Shown in pieces: positions 8,548 through 20,258 of a stretch of DNA of 64,000 bases (its first letter is position 1; each line of letters begins with the position of its first letter). The notes under the pieces are model-generated. The model was not told where the DNA came from, did not search any database, and was given only the letters and a program-made list of their open reading frames with translations. Position numbers and translations under genes: made by a program. This DNA is from Jannaschia seohaensis (GTDB lineage Bacteria; Pseudomonadota; Alphaproteobacteria; Rhodobacterales; Rhodobacteraceae), in the NCBI RefSeq assembly GCF_900116765.1, contig NZ_UETC01000016.1, forward strand, positions 28,663-92,662, read 5' to 3'.

Positions 8548-10566
8548 ATGAGCGACCTCAAGAAAATCGTGATCGACGGCAACGAGATCGAGGTGCCCGC
8601 CGCGATGACGCTGATCCAGGCCTGCGAGGAGGCCGGGATCGAGATCCCCCGCTTCTGCTATCACGAGCGCCTGTCGATCGCCGGCAATTGCCGGATGTGC
8701 CTGGTCGAAGTGGTGGGCGGCCCGCCGAAGCCCGCCGCCTCTTGCGCGATGCAGGTCAAGGATCTGCGTCCCGGGCCCGAGGGGCAGCCGCCGGTGGTCA
8801 AGACGAACTCGCCCATGGTCAAGAAGGCCCGCGAGGGGGTGATGGAATTCCTGCTCATCAACCATCCGCTCGACTGTCCGATCTGCGACCAGGGCGGGGA
8901 ATGCGATCTGCAGGATCAGGCGATGGCCTATGGCGTGGATTTCTCCCGCTACCGCGAGCCCAAGCGTGCGGCCGTCGACCTGGACCTGGGCCCGCTGGTC
9001 GAGACGCATATGACGCGCTGCATCTCCTGCACCCGCTGCGTTCGCTTCACGACCGAGGTGGCCGGGATCACCCAGATGGGCCAGACAGGCCGGGGCGAGG
9101 ATAGCGAGATTACCAGCTATCTGGGAGAGACGCTCAAGTCGAACATGCAGGGCAACATCATCGACCTTTGCCCGGTGGGTGCGCTGGTCTCCAAGCCGTA
9201 CGCCTTTACTGCGCGTCCCTGGGAGCTGACCAAGACCGAGACGGTCGATGTGATGGACGCGCTGGGCTCGTCGATCCGGGTCGATACCAAAGGGCGCGAG
9301 GTGATGCGCATCCTGCCGCGCAACCATGACGGCACCAACGAAGAGTGGATCAGCGACAAGACCCGCTTCGTCTGGGACGGCCTGCGCCGGCAGCGTCTGG
9401 ACCGGCCCTATCTGCGCGAGAACGGCAGGTTGCGGCCGGCGACGTGGCCCGAGGCGCTTTCGGCCGCGGCGGAGGCGATGAAGGGCAAGAAAGTCGCCGG
9501 TCTGGTCGGCGATCTGGCCTCGACCGAGGCGGCTTATGCGCTGAAATCGCTGATGGATTCTCTAGGCGGTGTGACGGAGTGCCGGACCGATGGGGCGAAG
9601 CTGCCCGCCGGCGATCGCGCGGGCTATGTCGGGACCGCGGCGGTCGAGGATATCGACGATGCGGAGACGATCCTCCTGATCGGGACCGATCCTTCGGTCG
9701 AGGCGCCGGTGCTGAATGCGCGCATCCGCAAGGCGTGGCTGCGCGGCGCCAAGGTCGCGCGGATCGGTGCTCCGGCGGAGCTCTCCTATGAACCGGTGGA
9801 TCTCGGCACCGGGCGCGAGGCGCTGTCCAAGCTGGCCGCGCAGGACCATTCCGGTCAGCGCGAGACCAAAGGAATCGTCATCGTCGGACAAGGCGCTCTG
9901 ACGGGCGAGGACGGGGCCGATGTGCTCGCCGTCATCCGGGCGATGGCGGCGGATGCGGGCGCATCGGTGCTGGTGCTGCACACGGCTGCCGGTCGCGTTG
10001 GAGCGATGGATGTGGGCGCGACCTGCGATGGCGGCATCGCCGAGGCGCTGGCCGCTGACGTTATCTACAACTTGGGAGCCGATGAGGTGGACGTGCTCGA
10101 GGGCGCCTTCGTCATCTACCAGGGCTCGCATGGGGACCGGGGCGCGCATCGCGCCGATGTGATCCTGCCGGGCGCGGCCTGGACGGAAGAGCAGGGGCTG
10201 TTCGTCAATACCGAAGGGCGTCCGCAACTGGCCCTGCGCGCGGGCTTCGCCCCCGGCGACGCCAAGGAGAACTGGGCGATCCTCCGGGCGCTTTCGGCCG
10301 AGTTGGGACATCAATTGCCGTTCGACAGCCTGGCGCAGCTGCGCCGCGCGATGATCGAGACGGCGCCGCAGCTGGGCGAGATCGACCAGGTGCCCGTGAA
10401 CGAGGCGGGCGCCTTGGGCGCGGCGCCGGAGTTGGGCGCGGGCGACTTCACGACGGCCGTGGACGAGTTCTACCTTACCAACCCGATCGCGCGCGCCTCC
10501 AAGCTGATGGGCGAGTTGGCCGCCCTGGCGAAGGGGCGCGATGCCCAGCCCATCGCCGCGGAGTGA
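8548..10566 (+). CDS. nuoG: NADH-quinone oxidoreductase subunit G
   Basis: NuoG (75-kDa subunit) carries the [2Fe-2S] cluster N1b and the [4Fe-4S] clusters N4 and N5 of the complex I electron chain. The 672-residue product has the ferredoxin-like N terminus ([19 protein letters not shown]), the His-containing region ending [19 protein letters not shown], and [11 protein letters not shown], followed by a molybdopterin-oxidoreductase-like domain that lacks cofactor residues, as in all NuoG. Length fits the Paracoccus and mitochondrial type. The stop overlaps the ATG of the next lipoprotein gene (TGATG). Confidence 0.97.
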   Translation: MSDLKKIVIDGNEIEVPAAMTLIQACEEAGIEIPRFCYHERLSIAGNCRMCLVEVVGGPPKPAASCAMQVKDLRPGPEGQPPVVKTNSPMVKKAREGVMEFLLINHPLDCPICDQGGECDLQDQAMAYGVDFSRYREPKRAAVDLDLGPLVETHMTRCISCTRCVRFTTEVAGITQMGQTGRGEDSEITSYLGETLKSNMQGNIIDLCPVGALVSKPYAFTARPWELTKTETVDVMDALGSSIRVDTKGREVMRILPRNHDGTNEEWISDKTRFVWDGLRRQRLDRPYLRENGRLRPATWPEALSAAAEAMKGKKVAGLVGDLASTEAAYALKSLMDSLGGVTECRTDGAKLPAGDRAGYVGTAAVEDIDDAETILLIGTDPSVEAPVLNARIRKAWLRGAKVARIGAPAELSYEPVDLGTGREALSKLAAQDHSGQRETKGIVIVGQGALTGEDGADVLAVIRAMAADAGASVLVLHTAAGRVGAMDVGATCDGGIAEALAADVIYNLGADEVDVLEGAFVIYQGSHGDRGAHRADVILPGAAWTEEQGLFVNTEGRPQLALRAGFAPGDAKENWAILRALSAELGHQLPFDSLAQLRRAMIETAPQLGEIDQVPVNEAGALGAAPELGAGDFTTAVDEFYLTNPIARASKLMGELAALAKGRDAQPIAAE

Positions 10567-10955
10567 TGCGGGCTGCGCCGCTTTGCGCGGCGCTCCTGGC
10601 CTGTGCCGCGTGCGAGATGGAGGAGTTGCCGGAAATCAACGTCTTCCGCCCCGACTACCAAGGTGTGGAGACGCGCCTTCTGGCGGAAAATCTGGTCAAC
10701 CTGATCGTCCGCATGGAAGGCGCGCGCGACGGCGAGGACGTCAGCGACTACGCTCGCTGCGCGGCGGCGCAATACGCGCTGATCCGGGGCTTCGGATTCG
10801 CGCGTCATGTGCGCACATCCGTCGAGGAACGGGCTGGCCTTTGGAGCGGAGATGCGGTTTACACCGTGTCGCCGGACCTCCCACGGGGGGTGAGAACGAT
10901 CGATGCGGAAGTGGTGGTCGACGATTGCCAAGCCCGCGGCATCCCCACGATCTGA
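10566..10955 (+). CDS. Small putative lipoprotein between nuoG and nuoH
   Basis: A 129-residue protein starting [20 protein letters not shown], a lipoprotein-like signal with several candidate lipobox cysteines. The ATG at 10566 overlaps the nuoG stop; a GTG three bases earlier is also in frame. The mature part has YARCAAAQYALIRGFGFARHVR and ends AEVVVDDCQARGIPTI, with two cysteines that could pair. I do not recognise the family. Its position in the operon suggests a role at the outer face of the inner membrane, but nothing in the sequence proves a link to complex I. Confidence 0.65.
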   Translation: MRAAPLCAALLACAACEMEELPEINVFRPDYQGVETRLLAENLVNLIVRMEGARDGEDVSDYARCAAAQYALIRGFGFARHVRTSVEERAGLWSGDAVYTVSPDLPRGVRTIDAEVVVDDCQARGIPTI

Positions 10956-10985
10956 GTGGGGGGGCAAGACCCATGAGGGACCGAC

Positions 10986-12035
10986 ATGGCTGACTTTCTT
11001 GCGACACCGGCGGGACTGGCCCTGCTGATCCTCGCTCAGGTGCTGAGCGTCGTGACCTTCGTCATGGTCTCGCTGCTGTTCCTCGTCTACGGCGATAGGA
11101 AGATCTGGGCCGCCGTCCAGATGCGCAGGGGCCCCAACGTGGTGGGCGTCTTCGGCCTGCTTCAGACGGTGGCCGACGCGCTGAAATACGTCGTCAAGGA
11201 GATCGTGATCCCGGCGGGCGCGGATCGCACCGTGTTCATGCTGGCGCCGCTGATCTCCTTCGTGCTGGCGCTCATCGCCTGGGCGGTGATTCCGTTCAGC
11301 GACACCTGGGTGCTGTCCGACATCAACGTCGCCATCCTTTACGTCTTCGCGATCTCCTCGCTGGAGGTCTACGGCGTCATCATGGGCGGCTGGGCGTCGA
11401 ACTCGAAATACCCGTTCCTCGGGTCGCTGCGGTCCGCTGCACAGATGATCTCCTATGAGGTCTCGATCGGTCTGATCATCATCGGGGTGATCCTGTCGAC
11501 GGGTTCGCTGAATTTCGGCGATATCGTGCGGGCGCAGGACACGGCCTATGGCTTCTTCGGCTGGTATTGGCTCCCGCACCTGCCGATGGTGTTCCTGTTC
11601 TTCATCTCGGCACTGGCCGAGACCAACCGCCCGCCCTTCGACCTGCCCGAGGCCGAGTCGGAGCTGGTCGCGGGCTACCAGGTCGAATACTCCTCCACGC
11701 CCTTCCTGCTGTTCATGGCGGGGGAGTACATCGCGATCTTCCTGATGTGCGCGCTGATTACGCTGCTGTTCTTCGGCGGCTGGCTGTCGCCGATCCCGTT
11801 CCTGCCCGACGGGCCGGTCTGGATGGTGGCGAAGATGGCGTTCTTCTTCTTCCTCTTCGCGATGGTGAAGGCCATCGTGCCCCGCTACCGCTATGATCAG
11901 CTGATGCGTCTGGGCTGGAAGGTGTTCCTGCCGTTCTCGCTGGGCTGGGTCGTTCTGGTCGCGTTTCTCGCCAAGTTCGAGATCCTGGGCGGGTTCTGGG
12001 CGCGTTGGCCCGAAGTCGCGGCGATGGTGAACTGA
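10986..12035 (+). CDS. nuoH: NADH-quinone oxidoreductase subunit H
   Basis: NuoH (ND1) is the membrane subunit that joins the peripheral arm to the proton-pumping arm and lines the quinone entry channel. The 349-residue protein has about eight membrane helices and the typical sequences [18 protein letters not shown], the acidic loop [21 protein letters not shown], and the [10 protein letters not shown] end. Length and motifs are normal. It begins 30 bases after the lipoprotein gene. Confidence 0.97.
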   Translation: MADFLATPAGLALLILAQVLSVVTFVMVSLLFLVYGDRKIWAAVQMRRGPNVVGVFGLLQTVADALKYVVKEIVIPAGADRTVFMLAPLISFVLALIAWAVIPFSDTWVLSDINVAILYVFAISSLEVYGVIMGGWASNSKYPFLGSLRSAAQMISYEVSIGLIIIGVILSTGSLNFGDIVRAQDTAYGFFGWYWLPHLPMVFLFFISALAETNRPPFDLPEAESELVAGYQVEYSSTPFLLFMAGEYIAIFLMCALITLLFFGGWLSPIPFLPDGPVWMVAKMAFFFFLFAMVKAIVPRYRYDQLMRLGWKVFLPFSLGWVVLVAFLAKFEILGGFWARWPEVAAMVN

Positions 12036-12079
12036 TGGCCCGGGCCGCACGCAACTTTCCGATGATCGGAGGCTGACCA

Positions 12080-12586
12080 ATGACCACCACCGACACGCAG
12101 ATCGACTGGAAACGCAGCGCCAAGTATTTTCTTTTGGCGGACATGTGGACCGGGATGAAGCTGGGGCTGAAGTATTTCTTCGCGCCTAAGGCGACGCTGA
12201 ACTATCCGCACGAAAAGGGCCCGCTGAGCCCGCGCTTCCGGGGGGAGCACGCCCTGCGCCGCTATCCCAACGGCGAGGAACGGTGCATCGCCTGCAAGCT
12301 CTGCGAGGCGATCTGCCCCGCGCAGGCCATCACCATCGACGCCGAGCCGCGGGACGACGGCTCCCGCCGGACGACGCGCTACGACATTGACATGACGAAG
12401 TGCATCTATTGCGGCTTCTGTCAGGAGGCCTGCCCGGTGGATGCCATCGTCGAGGGCCCGAATTTCGAGTTCGCCACCGAGACCCGGGAAGAACTGTTCT
12501 ACGACAAGGAGAAGCTGCTCGCGAACGGGGAGCGGTGGGAAGCGCTGATCGCCAAGAACCTTGAGCTGGACGCGCCGTACAGATGA
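12080..12586 (+). CDS. nuoI: NADH-quinone oxidoreductase subunit I
   Basis: NuoI (TYKY) carries the two [4Fe-4S] clusters N6a and N6b. The 168-residue protein has both motifs: [16 protein letters not shown] (about residues 72-87) and [16 protein letters not shown] (about 111-126). The N-terminal amphipathic segment with [18 protein letters not shown] is typical. The stop overlaps the next gene (ATGA at 12583-12586). Confidence 0.97.
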   Translation: MTTTDTQIDWKRSAKYFLLADMWTGMKLGLKYFFAPKATLNYPHEKGPLSPRFRGEHALRRYPNGEERCIACKLCEAICPAQAITIDAEPRDDGSRRTTRYDIDMTKCIYCGFCQEACPVDAIVEGPNFEFATETREELFYDKEKLLANGERWEALIAKNLELDAPYR

Positions 12587-12975
12587 CCGACAACCCCTTC
12601 GCCGCCTGGACCAAGCAGATGCAGGACATGGCCAAGGCCATGAACCCTGCGCTGGAGAGCTTCACCCCCAAGGGCTTCGAGAAGCTCTGGCCGACGATGC
12701 CCGGCGACATGGTCGAGCAGTTCGCCGGCAAGGGGATGAACCCCGAGGGGCTGGACGCCAAGACCAAGATGCTGCTGACGCTGGGCGGGCTGACCATCCT
12801 GGGGGCGCAGGCCGAGGCGCAGATTCGGATGACCGTGCGCCAAGCCGTGGCGCAGGGCGCCACCAAGCAGGAGATCGCCGAGGCAATCGGCCTGATGGGC
12901 CTGTTCGGCGGCCTGCCCGCGATGAACAAGGCGATGAGCCTCGCCAATGAAGTGCTGGAGGAGACGCCGGAATGA
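12583..12975 (+). CDS. Carboxymuconolactone-decarboxylase-like protein lacking cysteines
   Basis: A 130-residue soluble protein whose middle ([41 protein letters not shown] split by a turn) matches the helical CMD/AhpD fold. AhpD-type members use a CxxC pair for disulfide chemistry, but this protein contains no cysteine, so a redox role of that kind is excluded. It overlaps nuoI upstream and nuoJ downstream by 4 nt each, so its translation is coupled to both. An assembly or stability role is inference. Confidence 0.75.
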   Translation: MTDNPFAAWTKQMQDMAKAMNPALESFTPKGFEKLWPTMPGDMVEQFAGKGMNPEGLDAKTKMLLTLGGLTILGAQAEAQIRMTVRQAVAQGATKQEIAEAIGLMGLFGGLPAMNKAMSLANEVLEETPE

Positions 12976-13586
12976 CTGTCCTGACCTTCGCGTTCTACCT
13001 GTTCGCGATCCTCACGATCACCGGCGGCCTGATGACGGTGCTCAGCCGGAACCCGGTCCATTCGGTGCTTTGGCTGATCCTGACATTCCTTTCGACGGCC
13101 GGCCTTTTCGTGCTGATCGGGGCGGAGTTCGTGGCGATGCTGCTGATCATCGTCTATGTCGGCGCGGTCGCGGTGCTGTTCCTGTTCGTGGTGATGATGC
13201 TCGACATCGATTTCGCCGCGCTCAAGGCGGAGATGGCGAAATACGTGCCGCTCGCCGGGTTGATCGGGATCGTGCTGCTGATGCAGCTGGTCATCGCCTA
13301 TGGCGTCTGGGACGTGGCCGAGGGGGTCGTGGTTGCCGATGGGCTGTCCAATATCCCGCCGCCCGAGACGCTGAACACCTCGGCTTTGGGCCTTGTCCTC
13401 TATGACGAGTATTTCCTGCAATTCCAGCTCTCCGGCCTGATCCTGCTGGTCGCGATGATCGGGGCCATCGCGCTGACCCTGCGCCACCGCAAGGACGTCA
13501 AGCGCCAGAACGTGCTGCATCAGATGTGGCGCGACCCGGCCAAGGCGATGGAGGTGCATGACGTCAAGCCGGGGCAGGGGCTCTGA
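12972..13586 (+). CDS. nuoJ: NADH-quinone oxidoreductase subunit J
   Basis: NuoJ (ND6) is a five-helix membrane subunit near the quinone site of complex I. The 204-residue protein has the family signatures [20 protein letters not shown] and the [28 protein letters not shown] helix, which contains the conserved glutamate and the pi-bulge region. Its C-terminal extension after the last helix ([18 protein letters not shown]) is soluble and basic. The next gene starts one base after its stop. Confidence 0.96.
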   Translation: MTVLTFAFYLFAILTITGGLMTVLSRNPVHSVLWLILTFLSTAGLFVLIGAEFVAMLLIIVYVGAVAVLFLFVVMMLDIDFAALKAEMAKYVPLAGLIGIVLLMQLVIAYGVWDVAEGVVVADGLSNIPPPETLNTSALGLVLYDEYFLQFQLSGLILLVAMIGAIALTLRHRKDVKRQNVLHQMWRDPAKAMEVHDVKPGQGL

Positions 13587-13587
13587 G

Positions 13588-14043
13588 GTGCGCCTGGTCG
13601 CCCTCTTCCTGCTGGCGCTGACGGGCCCGGGCCTCGCGCTCGACCTGTCCCAATGCCGCCGCATCACGACCCCGTCCTATGGGGGCGAGGCGCGGCATCA
13701 GGCGATGGCGGGGGATTGGGCGTCCTGGATCGAGTGGTGGAGCCAGGAGGGCGTCTATACCGACCTCAAGGTCGCCGATTGCGGCGACCACCGGCTGATG
13801 ACCGCGCGGTTGCGGGAAGAGAACATCAAGGACCGCCGATTCGACCGCCGCCGCGCGGGGATGGAGGCGTTCGAGACCTATGCGGGCCGCGCCGCGGCCT
13901 TTTACGACCTGGACGACCTGAGCGCCGCAATGGATCGCGTCGCCGAGGATAGCCGGGTGGAGCCCATGCTGCGGGAGGCTTGCGCCTGCGCGGCGCTGCA
14001 CCCGGATTTGCGCGGGGGGCTGGACGCCTTCGCGCTGGAATGA
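13588..14043 (+). CDS. Exported protein of unknown function between nuoJ and nuoK
   Basis: A 151-residue protein with a signal peptide ([19 protein letters not shown]). The GTG at 13588 is chosen because it places this signal at the N terminus, one base after the nuoJ stop. The mature part has a cysteine soon after cleavage ([11 protein letters not shown]), a Trp-rich stretch ([13 protein letters not shown]), [13 protein letters not shown], and a C-terminal EACACAAL, giving four cysteines in total. This looks like a small disulfide-bonded periplasmic protein. I do not recognise the family. Confidence 0.65.
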   Translation: MRLVALFLLALTGPGLALDLSQCRRITTPSYGGEARHQAMAGDWASWIEWWSQEGVYTDLKVADCGDHRLMTARLREENIKDRRFDRRRAGMEAFETYAGRAAAFYDLDDLSAAMDRVAEDSRVEPMLREACACAALHPDLRGGLDAFALE

Positions 14044-14104
14044 CAGACGGCGGGGCGGACGGCCCCGCGACCAAGACGGGGCAATGGCCCGAGGGGACGA
14101 CCGG

Positions 14105-14410
14105 ATGATCGGACTGGAACACTACCTCACCGTGGCGGCGGCACTGTTCGTCATCGGGATCTTCGGCATCTTCCTGAACCGGAAGAACGTCATCATCATC
14201 CTGATGTCGATCGAATTGATGCTGCTGGCGGTGAACATCAACTTCGTCGCCTTCTCAGGCTTCTTGGGCGATCTGACGGGGCAGGTCTTCACCCTCTTCG
14301 TGCTGACCGTCGCCGCGGCCGAGGCGGCCATCGGCCTCGCCATCCTGGTCTGCTTCTTCCGCAACAAGGGCACGATCGACGTCGAAGACGTCAACGTGAT
14401 GAAGGGGTAA
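14105..14410 (+). CDS. nuoK: NADH-quinone oxidoreductase subunit K
   Basis: NuoK (ND4L) is a three-helix membrane subunit of complex I. The 101-residue product has the conserved glutamates in the helices ([15 protein letters not shown] and [13 protein letters not shown]). The frame is open from 14084, but the start at 14105 gives the standard MIGLEHYL N terminus and has GAGGGGA about 8 bases upstream. It is followed 6 bases later by nuoL. Confidence 0.96.
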   Translation: MIGLEHYLTVAAALFVIGIFGIFLNRKNVIIILMSIELMLLAVNINFVAFSGFLGDLTGQVFTLFVLTVAAAEAAIGLAILVCFFRNKGTIDVEDVNVMKG

Positions 14411-14416
14411 CGAAAG

Positions 14417-16495
14417 ATGGAAACCATCCTCCTCCTCGCGCCCCTGGTCGGCTCGATCATCTGCGGCTTCGGCTGGAAGTTCATCGGCGAGCAGGCCGCC
14501 ATGGTCACGGCTACGGGCCTACTGATTCTGTCGGCGCTGCTCAGCTGGATCGTGTTCCTCTCCCATGATGGTGTCACCGAGACGATCCCGCTGCTGACCT
14601 GGATCGAGTCGGGCAGCCTGTTCACCGAATGGGCCATCCGTATGGACCGGCTGACGGCGACCATGCTGATCGTGATCACCACGGTCTCGGCGCTCGTCCA
14701 TGTCTACAGCTTCGGCTACATGGATCACGATCCGCAGTGGAAGGAGGGCGAGGTCTACAAGCCGCGCTTCTTCGCCTATCTGTCCTTCTTCACCTTCGCG
14801 ATGCTGATGCTGGTGACGGCGGACAACCTGTTGCAGCTGTTCTTCGGCTGGGAGGGCGTAGGCGTTGCTTCCTACCTGCTGATCGGGTTTTACTGGCGCA
14901 AACCCTCGGCCGGTGCCGCCGCGATGAAGGCGTTCATCGCCAACCGGGTCGGAGATTTCGGCTTCCTGCTGGGCATTTTCGCCATCTTCTACGTGACCGA
15001 CACGATCCAGTTGCAGACCATCTTCGAGATGGCGCCGGAGATCGCGGAGACCGAGCTGAGCTTCCTCTGGACCACGTGGAACGCGGCGGAGCTCATCGCC
15101 TTCCTGCTGTTCATCGGCGCCATGGGCAAATCGGCGCAGTTGGGCCTGCATGTCTGGCTGCCCGACGCGATGGAGGGCCCGACCCCGGTGTCGGCCCTGA
15201 TCCACGCGGCGACCATGGTCACTGCGGGCGTCTTCCTGGTCTGCCGCATGTCGCCGATCATGGAGTTCGCGCCCTCCGCCATGGGCTTCGTCGTCGTGAT
15301 CGGCGCGGCCTCGGCCTTCGTCGCGGCGACGATCGGCCTGGTGCAGAACGACATTAAGCGCGTGATCGCCTACTCCACCATGTCCCAGCTGGGCTACATG
15401 TTCGTGGCCGCCGGTCTTGGAGCCTACTCGGTCGCCATGTTCCACCTGCTGACCCACGCCTTCTTCAAGGCGCAGCTGTTCCTCGGCGCGGGCTCCGTCA
15501 TCCATGCCATGCATCACGAGCAGGACATGCGGAACTATGGCGGTCTGAAGGACAAGATCCCCTACACCTTCTGGGCGATGATGATCGGAACGCTGGCGAT
15601 CACCGGCGTGGGTATCCCGCTTCTCTATATCGGCTTCCCGGTGGGCTTTGCCGGGTTCATCTCCAAGGATGCGATCATCGAGGTGGCCTATGTCGGCAAT
15701 ACCGGCGCCTTCTGGATCCTGGTCGTGGCCGCCGCGATGACCAGCTTCTATTCCTGGCGGCTGATGTTCCTGACCTTCTACGGCAAGCCGCGGGGCGACA
15801 AGCACACCCATGAGCACGCCCATGAGAGCCCGATGAACATGGTCGCGCCGCTCGGCGTGCTGGCCGTGGGCTCGGTGCTGGCGGGGATGGTGTTCTACGG
15901 ACCCTATTTCGGAAGCCAGGAGAAGGTCGACAAGTTCTTCGGGATCTCGGAGGCGGAATATGCCGTCAACGATCTCGTCCCGCTCGGCGCGGCCCATGCC
16001 GCGGGAGAGGGAGCCGAGGAGGCGCACCCGCGCCATCAGGAGCCGGGGCAGGGCGCGATCTTCGTCGGTCCTGAGAACCACGTGATCCACGAGGCGCATC
16101 TGGTTCCGAAATGGGTCAAGGTCTCGCCCTTCCTGGCGATGCTCTTGGGCCTGGGCACCGCCTACATGTTCTACATCCGCAAGCCGGAACTGCCGGGGAT
16201 CTGGGCGCGCAATGCCGGGGCGGCCTATCAGTTCATCTTCAACAAGTGGTATTTCGACGAGATCTACGACTACGTCTTCGTCCGCTCCGCCAAGTGGTTG
16301 GGCCGCTTCCTCTGGAAACGGGGAGACGGGACGGTCATCGACGGCTCGATCAACGGGCTGGCGATGGGGATCGTGCCGTTCTTCACCAAGGCGCTCAGCA
16401 AGGCGCAGTCGGGATACATCTTCACCTATGCCTTCGCGATGGTCATCGGGATCGTGATCCTGATCACCTGGACGACCATCGGTGCGGGGAACTAA
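14417..16495 (+). CDS. nuoL: NADH-quinone oxidoreductase subunit L
   Basis: NuoL (ND5) is the distal antiporter-like proton-pumping subunit, with a long lateral helix. The 692-residue protein has the typical core ([56 protein letters not shown], and the lysine-bearing [19 protein letters not shown]). A His/Glu-rich loop ([10 protein letters not shown]) follows the last core helices. Length is normal. nuoM begins 3 bases after its stop. Confidence 0.97.
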   Translation: METILLLAPLVGSIICGFGWKFIGEQAAMVTATGLLILSALLSWIVFLSHDGVTETIPLLTWIESGSLFTEWAIRMDRLTATMLIVITTVSALVHVYSFGYMDHDPQWKEGEVYKPRFFAYLSFFTFAMLMLVTADNLLQLFFGWEGVGVASYLLIGFYWRKPSAGAAAMKAFIANRVGDFGFLLGIFAIFYVTDTIQLQTIFEMAPEIAETELSFLWTTWNAAELIAFLLFIGAMGKSAQLGLHVWLPDAMEGPTPVSALIHAATMVTAGVFLVCRMSPIMEFAPSAMGFVVVIGAASAFVAATIGLVQNDIKRVIAYSTMSQLGYMFVAAGLGAYSVAMFHLLTHAFFKAQLFLGAGSVIHAMHHEQDMRNYGGLKDKIPYTFWAMMIGTLAITGVGIPLLYIGFPVGFAGFISKDAIIEVAYVGNTGAFWILVVAAAMTSFYSWRLMFLTFYGKPRGDKHTHEHAHESPMNMVAPLGVLAVGSVLAGMVFYGPYFGSQEKVDKFFGISEAEYAVNDLVPLGAAHAAGEGAEEAHPRHQEPGQGAIFVGPENHVIHEAHLVPKWVKVSPFLAMLLGLGTAYMFYIRKPELPGIWARNAGAAYQFIFNKWYFDEIYDYVFVRSAKWLGRFLWKRGDGTVIDGSINGLAMGIVPFFTKALSKAQSGYIFTYAFAMVIGIVILITWTTIGAGN

Positions 16496-16498
16496 GCC

Positions 16499-18046
16499 AT
16501 GGCCAACCTCCTCTCCATCGTCACTTTTACGCCGCTGATCGCCGCGCTGATCCTCGCGCTCTTCCTGCGCGGCGAGGACGAGGCGGCGCAGCGCAACGCC
16601 AAATGGCTCGCGCTCGGCGCTACCAGCTTCACGTTCCTCGTGTCGCTCTTCGTGCTGTTCGGCTTCGACCCGCAGGACACGGGCTTCCAGTTCGTGGAGG
16701 AGCGGAAATGGCTGCTCGGCCTCAACTACAAGATGGGCGTCGACGGCATCTCGATCACCTTTGTGTTGCTGACGACCTTCCTGATGCCGCTGGTGATCGC
16801 CTCGGCCTGGGACGTCACCCACAAGGTCAAGGAGTATATGGTCGCCTTCCTGGTGCTTGAGACGCTGATGATCGGCGTGTTCTGTGCGCTCGACCTGATC
16901 CTGTTCTACCTCTTCTTCGAAGCCGGCCTGATCCCGATGTTTCTGATTATCGGCATCTGGGGCGGGAAGGATCGCATCTACGCCTCCTTCAAGTTCTTCC
17001 TCTACACGCTGCTCGGCTCGGTGCTGATGTTGATCGCGATGATCGCGATGTATGTCGATGCCGGCACCACCGACATCCCGACGCTGCTGGCCCATGATTT
17101 CAGCTATGCGCCGCTGAACGTGCTGGGCCTGAACATCGTCGGCGGCGCGCAGACGCTGATGTGGCTGGCCTTCTTCGCGAGCTTCGCCGTCAAGATGCCG
17201 ATGTGGCCGGTCCATACCTGGCTGCCGGACGCGCACGTCCAGGCGCCCACCGCGGGCTCGGTCGTGCTGGCCGCGATCCTGCTGAAGATGGGCGGCTATG
17301 GCTTCCTGCGGTTCTCCCTGCCGATGTTCCCGGTCGGGTCCGAGGTGATGGGGCCGCTGGTGCTGTGGCTCTCGGCCATCGCCATCGTCTACGCATCGCT
17401 CGTCGCGCTGATGCAGGAGGACATGAAGAAGCTGATCGCCTATTCTTCGGTCGCCCATATGGGTTTCGTGACAATGGGCATCTTCGCGGCCAACCAGCAG
17501 GGGGTGGATGGGGCGATCTTCCAGATGATCTCCCACGGCTTCATTTCGGGCGCGCTCTTCCTGATCGTCGGCGTAATCTATGACCGGATGCACACCCGCG
17601 AGATCGACGCCTATGGCGGTCTGGTGAACCGGATGCCCGCCTATGCGCTGGTCTTCATGCTGTTCACCATGGCCAATGTCGGCCTGCCGGGCACCTCGGG
17701 CTTCGTCGGAGAATTCCTGACCCTGATCGGCGTGTTCCAGGTCAACACCTGGGTCGCTCTGGTCGCCTGTACCGGCGTGATCCTGTCGGCGGGCTATGCG
17801 CTGTGGCTCTATCGCCGGGTGGTCTTCGGGGACCTCATCAAGGAGAGCCTTCGCTCGATCACCGACATGACGTCCCGCGAAAAGGCGATCTTCGCGCCAC
17901 TCGTTTTCTTCACCATCCTGCTTGGCGTCTACCCGTCGCTTCTGACCGACATTATCGGCCCCTCCGTGGCCGAGTTGGTCGCCGACTACCAGATCGCCAC
18001 CGCCGACCTGATCCTCGACCACGCGGTCGCGGATGCGGACCACTGA
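16499..18046 (+). CDS. nuoM: NADH-quinone oxidoreductase subunit M
   Basis: NuoM (ND4) is the middle antiporter-like proton pump of complex I. The 515-residue protein contains the conserved glutamate helix ([21 protein letters not shown]), [35 protein letters not shown] and [14 protein letters not shown]. About 14 membrane helices are expected. It sits between nuoL and nuoN with very short spacers. Confidence 0.97.
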   Translation: MANLLSIVTFTPLIAALILALFLRGEDEAAQRNAKWLALGATSFTFLVSLFVLFGFDPQDTGFQFVEERKWLLGLNYKMGVDGISITFVLLTTFLMPLVIASAWDVTHKVKEYMVAFLVLETLMIGVFCALDLILFYLFFEAGLIPMFLIIGIWGGKDRIYASFKFFLYTLLGSVLMLIAMIAMYVDAGTTDIPTLLAHDFSYAPLNVLGLNIVGGAQTLMWLAFFASFAVKMPMWPVHTWLPDAHVQAPTAGSVVLAAILLKMGGYGFLRFSLPMFPVGSEVMGPLVLWLSAIAIVYASLVALMQEDMKKLIAYSSVAHMGFVTMGIFAANQQGVDGAIFQMISHGFISGALFLIVGVIYDRMHTREIDAYGGLVNRMPAYALVFMLFTMANVGLPGTSGFVGEFLTLIGVFQVNTWVALVACTGVILSAGYALWLYRRVVFGDLIKESLRSITDMTSREKAIFAPLVFFTILLGVYPSLLTDIIGPSVAELVADYQIATADLILDHAVADADH

Positions 18047-18056
18047 GGGCCGAGAC

Positions 18057-19493
18057 ATGACCGCTACCGACCTCGAACTCATCCTCCCCGAGATCCTGCT
18101 GGCCGTCTACGCGATGGTGGCGCTGATCGGGGCCGTCTACACGACGAAGGACGCGCTGGCGCGGCCCTTGGTCTGGGTGACGGCAGCCGTGCTGGTGCTG
18201 ATGGCGGCGCTTGTCGGGCTCTCGGACGACCTGGGCGCGGGCTTCTCCGGCATGATCGTCAAGGACAGCTTCGCCCGTTTCGCGCAGGTGACCATCCTGC
18301 TCTCCGCCGCGATCGTCCTCGTCCTGAGCGCCGACTACATGGAGCGCGCGGGGCTGATGAAGTTCGAGTATCCGATCCTCATCACGCTGTCGGTCATCGG
18401 CATGATGGTGATGGTGTCCTCCGGTAACCTTCTGACCCTCTATATGGGCCTGGAGCTTCAGTCGCTGTCGCTCTACGTCGCCGCGTCCATGCGGCGCGAC
18501 CACGTCAAGTCGACCGAGGCGGGTCTGAAATACTTCGTGCTCGGCGCGCTGTCCTCGGGCCTGCTGCTCTACGGTATCTCGCTGACCTACGGCTATACGG
18601 GCACAACCGACTTCGCCGGCGTGATCGCCGCCGCAACCGATGGCGACATCCCGCTGGGCCTGCTGTTCGGCCTAGTGTTCATGATCTCCGGCATGGCGTT
18701 CAAAGTGTCGGCGGCCCCGTTCCACATGTGGACGCCGGACGTCTACGAGGGTTCGCCCACGCCGGTGACCACCTTCTTCGCCACCGCGCCGAAGGTCGCC
18801 GCCATGGGGATGTTCGCCCGTGTCGTGCATGATGCCTTCGGCGGTGTGGTCGGCGACTGGCAGCAGATCGTGGCGCTGCTCGCGGTGCTCTCGATGTTCG
18901 TCGGCGCCATCGCCGCTATCGGGCAGCGCGATATCAAGCGGCTGATGGCCTACTCGTCGATCGCCCATATGGGCTATGCGCTGATGGGGCTGGCCGCCGG
19001 CACGGCGGGTGGCGTCCAGGCGATGCTGCTCTACATGGCGATCTACGTGGTGATGAATATCGGCACCTTCGCCTTCATCCTGTGCATGACCCGCGACGGA
19101 ATGGAGACCACCGATATCCGGTCCCTGAATCAGCTCTCGGACAAGCATCCGGGCAAGGCGCTGGCGCTGCTCGTCCTGATGTTCTCGCTGGCGGGCATTC
19201 CGCCGATGCTAGGCTTCTTCGCCAAGCTGGCGGTGCTTCAGGCGGCGGTCGAGGCGGGGCTGGTCTGGCTGGCCGTTCTGGGCGTGATCGCCTCGGTGAT
19301 CGGGGCGTTCTACTACCTCCGCATCGTGTTCTACATGTATTTCGGCAAGACCGAGAGCCCGGTCGATGGGGATATGCCGCTGGTGCAGATGGTCGCTCTG
19401 GTCGCCTCCGCCGCGATCATGCTGGTGGGCATCATCAACATGTTCGGGCTGGAAGGTGCCGCCCTGGCCGCTGCCACCACGCTGGTGAACTGA
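18057..19493 (+). CDS. nuoN: NADH-quinone oxidoreductase subunit N
   Basis: NuoN (ND2) is the proximal antiporter-like proton pump. The 478-residue protein has the family pattern ([57 protein letters not shown] split by turns, and [20 protein letters not shown]). The start at 18057 gives [12 protein letters not shown]; an in-frame ATG at 18033 lies inside nuoM and is less likely. birA starts directly after its stop, so the nuo transcript continues. Confidence 0.97.
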   Translation: MTATDLELILPEILLAVYAMVALIGAVYTTKDALARPLVWVTAAVLVLMAALVGLSDDLGAGFSGMIVKDSFARFAQVTILLSAAIVLVLSADYMERAGLMKFEYPILITLSVIGMMVMVSSGNLLTLYMGLELQSLSLYVAASMRRDHVKSTEAGLKYFVLGALSSGLLLYGISLTYGYTGTTDFAGVIAAATDGDIPLGLLFGLVFMISGMAFKVSAAPFHMWTPDVYEGSPTPVTTFFATAPKVAAMGMFARVVHDAFGGVVGDWQQIVALLAVLSMFVGAIAAIGQRDIKRLMAYSSIAHMGYALMGLAAGTAGGVQAMLLYMAIYVVMNIGTFAFILCMTRDGMETTDIRSLNQLSDKHPGKALALLVLMFSLAGIPPMLGFFAKLAVLQAAVEAGLVWLAVLGVIASVIGAFYYLRIVFYMYFGKTESPVDGDMPLVQMVALVASAAIMLVGIINMFGLEGAALAAATTLVN

Positions 19494-20258
19494 GTGGCGG
19501 CGTGGCCCGCTGACGTCGATCGGGTCGTCCTGGAGAGCACCGACAGCACCTCCGCCGAGGCCGCGCGCCGGGCGCCTCCGGGTCCGACCTGGATCCTGGC
19601 CCGCCGCCAGACCGCCGCGCGCGGGCGTCGCGGGCGGGCCTGGTCGATGCCGGAGGGCAATTTCGCCGCCTCTCTGACCTGGCGCCCCGGTGGCGCCCCG
19701 GCCATGCACGCGCTGCGCAGCTTCACCGCTTCGCTGGCCCTCCATGACGCGCTGAGCGGGATGGGCGTGGCGGGACTGACGCTGAAATGGCCGAACGACG
19801 TGTTGCTGGAGGGCGGAAAGCTGGCCGGCATCCTGCTGGAGGGATCCGGAGACCGGCTGATCCTGGGCATCGGCATCAATCTGGTCGCCGCCCCGGGTGC
19901 GGCCGAGGTGGAGCCCGGGGCGGTGCGTCCCGTCTCCCTGCTGGAAGCCACGGGTCTGCGCGTCACGCCCGAAGCGATGCTCGACGCGCTGGCACCCGCC
20001 TTCGCCGCCCGCGAGGCGGAGCTCGTCACCTGGGGCTTCGCGCCGATCCGTAGGGCGTGGTTACACCGCGCCGCCCGGCTGGGGGAGGGCGTCACGGCGC
20101 GGACCATGCGCGAGACGCTCCAAGGCACGTTCGAGGACGTGGACGAGGACGGGCAGCTCGTGCTCCGCACTGCGGAGGGGCCGCGACGCATCCCGGCGGC
20201 GGATATCTTCTTCGGACCGGTCCCGGGCGAAGAGACGGAGGCCGCGCTATGCTCCTGA
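19494..20258 (+). CDS. birA: Biotin-[acetyl-CoA carboxylase] ligase
   Basis: Biotin protein ligase, which joins biotin to the carrier protein of acetyl-CoA carboxylase through biotinyl-AMP. The 254-residue single-domain enzyme has the biotin-binding ARRQTAARGRRGRAW loop (GRGRxGRxW type), LKWPNDVLLEGGKLAGIL with the catalytic lysine, and GIGINLV. It lacks the N-terminal DNA-binding domain, so it is a group I ligase and not a repressor. The GTG start directly abuts the nuoN stop. The 3' end overlaps coaX by 10 bases. Confidence 0.93.
   Translation: MAAWPADVDRVVLESTDSTSAEAARRAPPGPTWILARRQTAARGRRGRAWSMPEGNFAASLTWRPGGAPAMHALRSFTASLALHDALSGMGVAGLTLKWPNDVLLEGGKLAGILLEGSGDRLILGIGINLVAAPGAAEVEPGAVRPVSLLEATGLRVTPEAMLDALAPAFAAREAELVTWGFAPIRRAWLHRAARLGEGVTARTMRETLQGTFEDVDEDGQLVLRTAEGPRRIPAADIFFGPVPGEETEAALCS

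Noticed and set aside
14519..18082. A 1187-codon open frame on the minus strand across nuoL and nuoM
   Set aside because: It is a shadow of two certain genes. Its translation is rich in His, Arg, Asp and Gln with no domain, as expected for the complement of GC-rich coding DNA.
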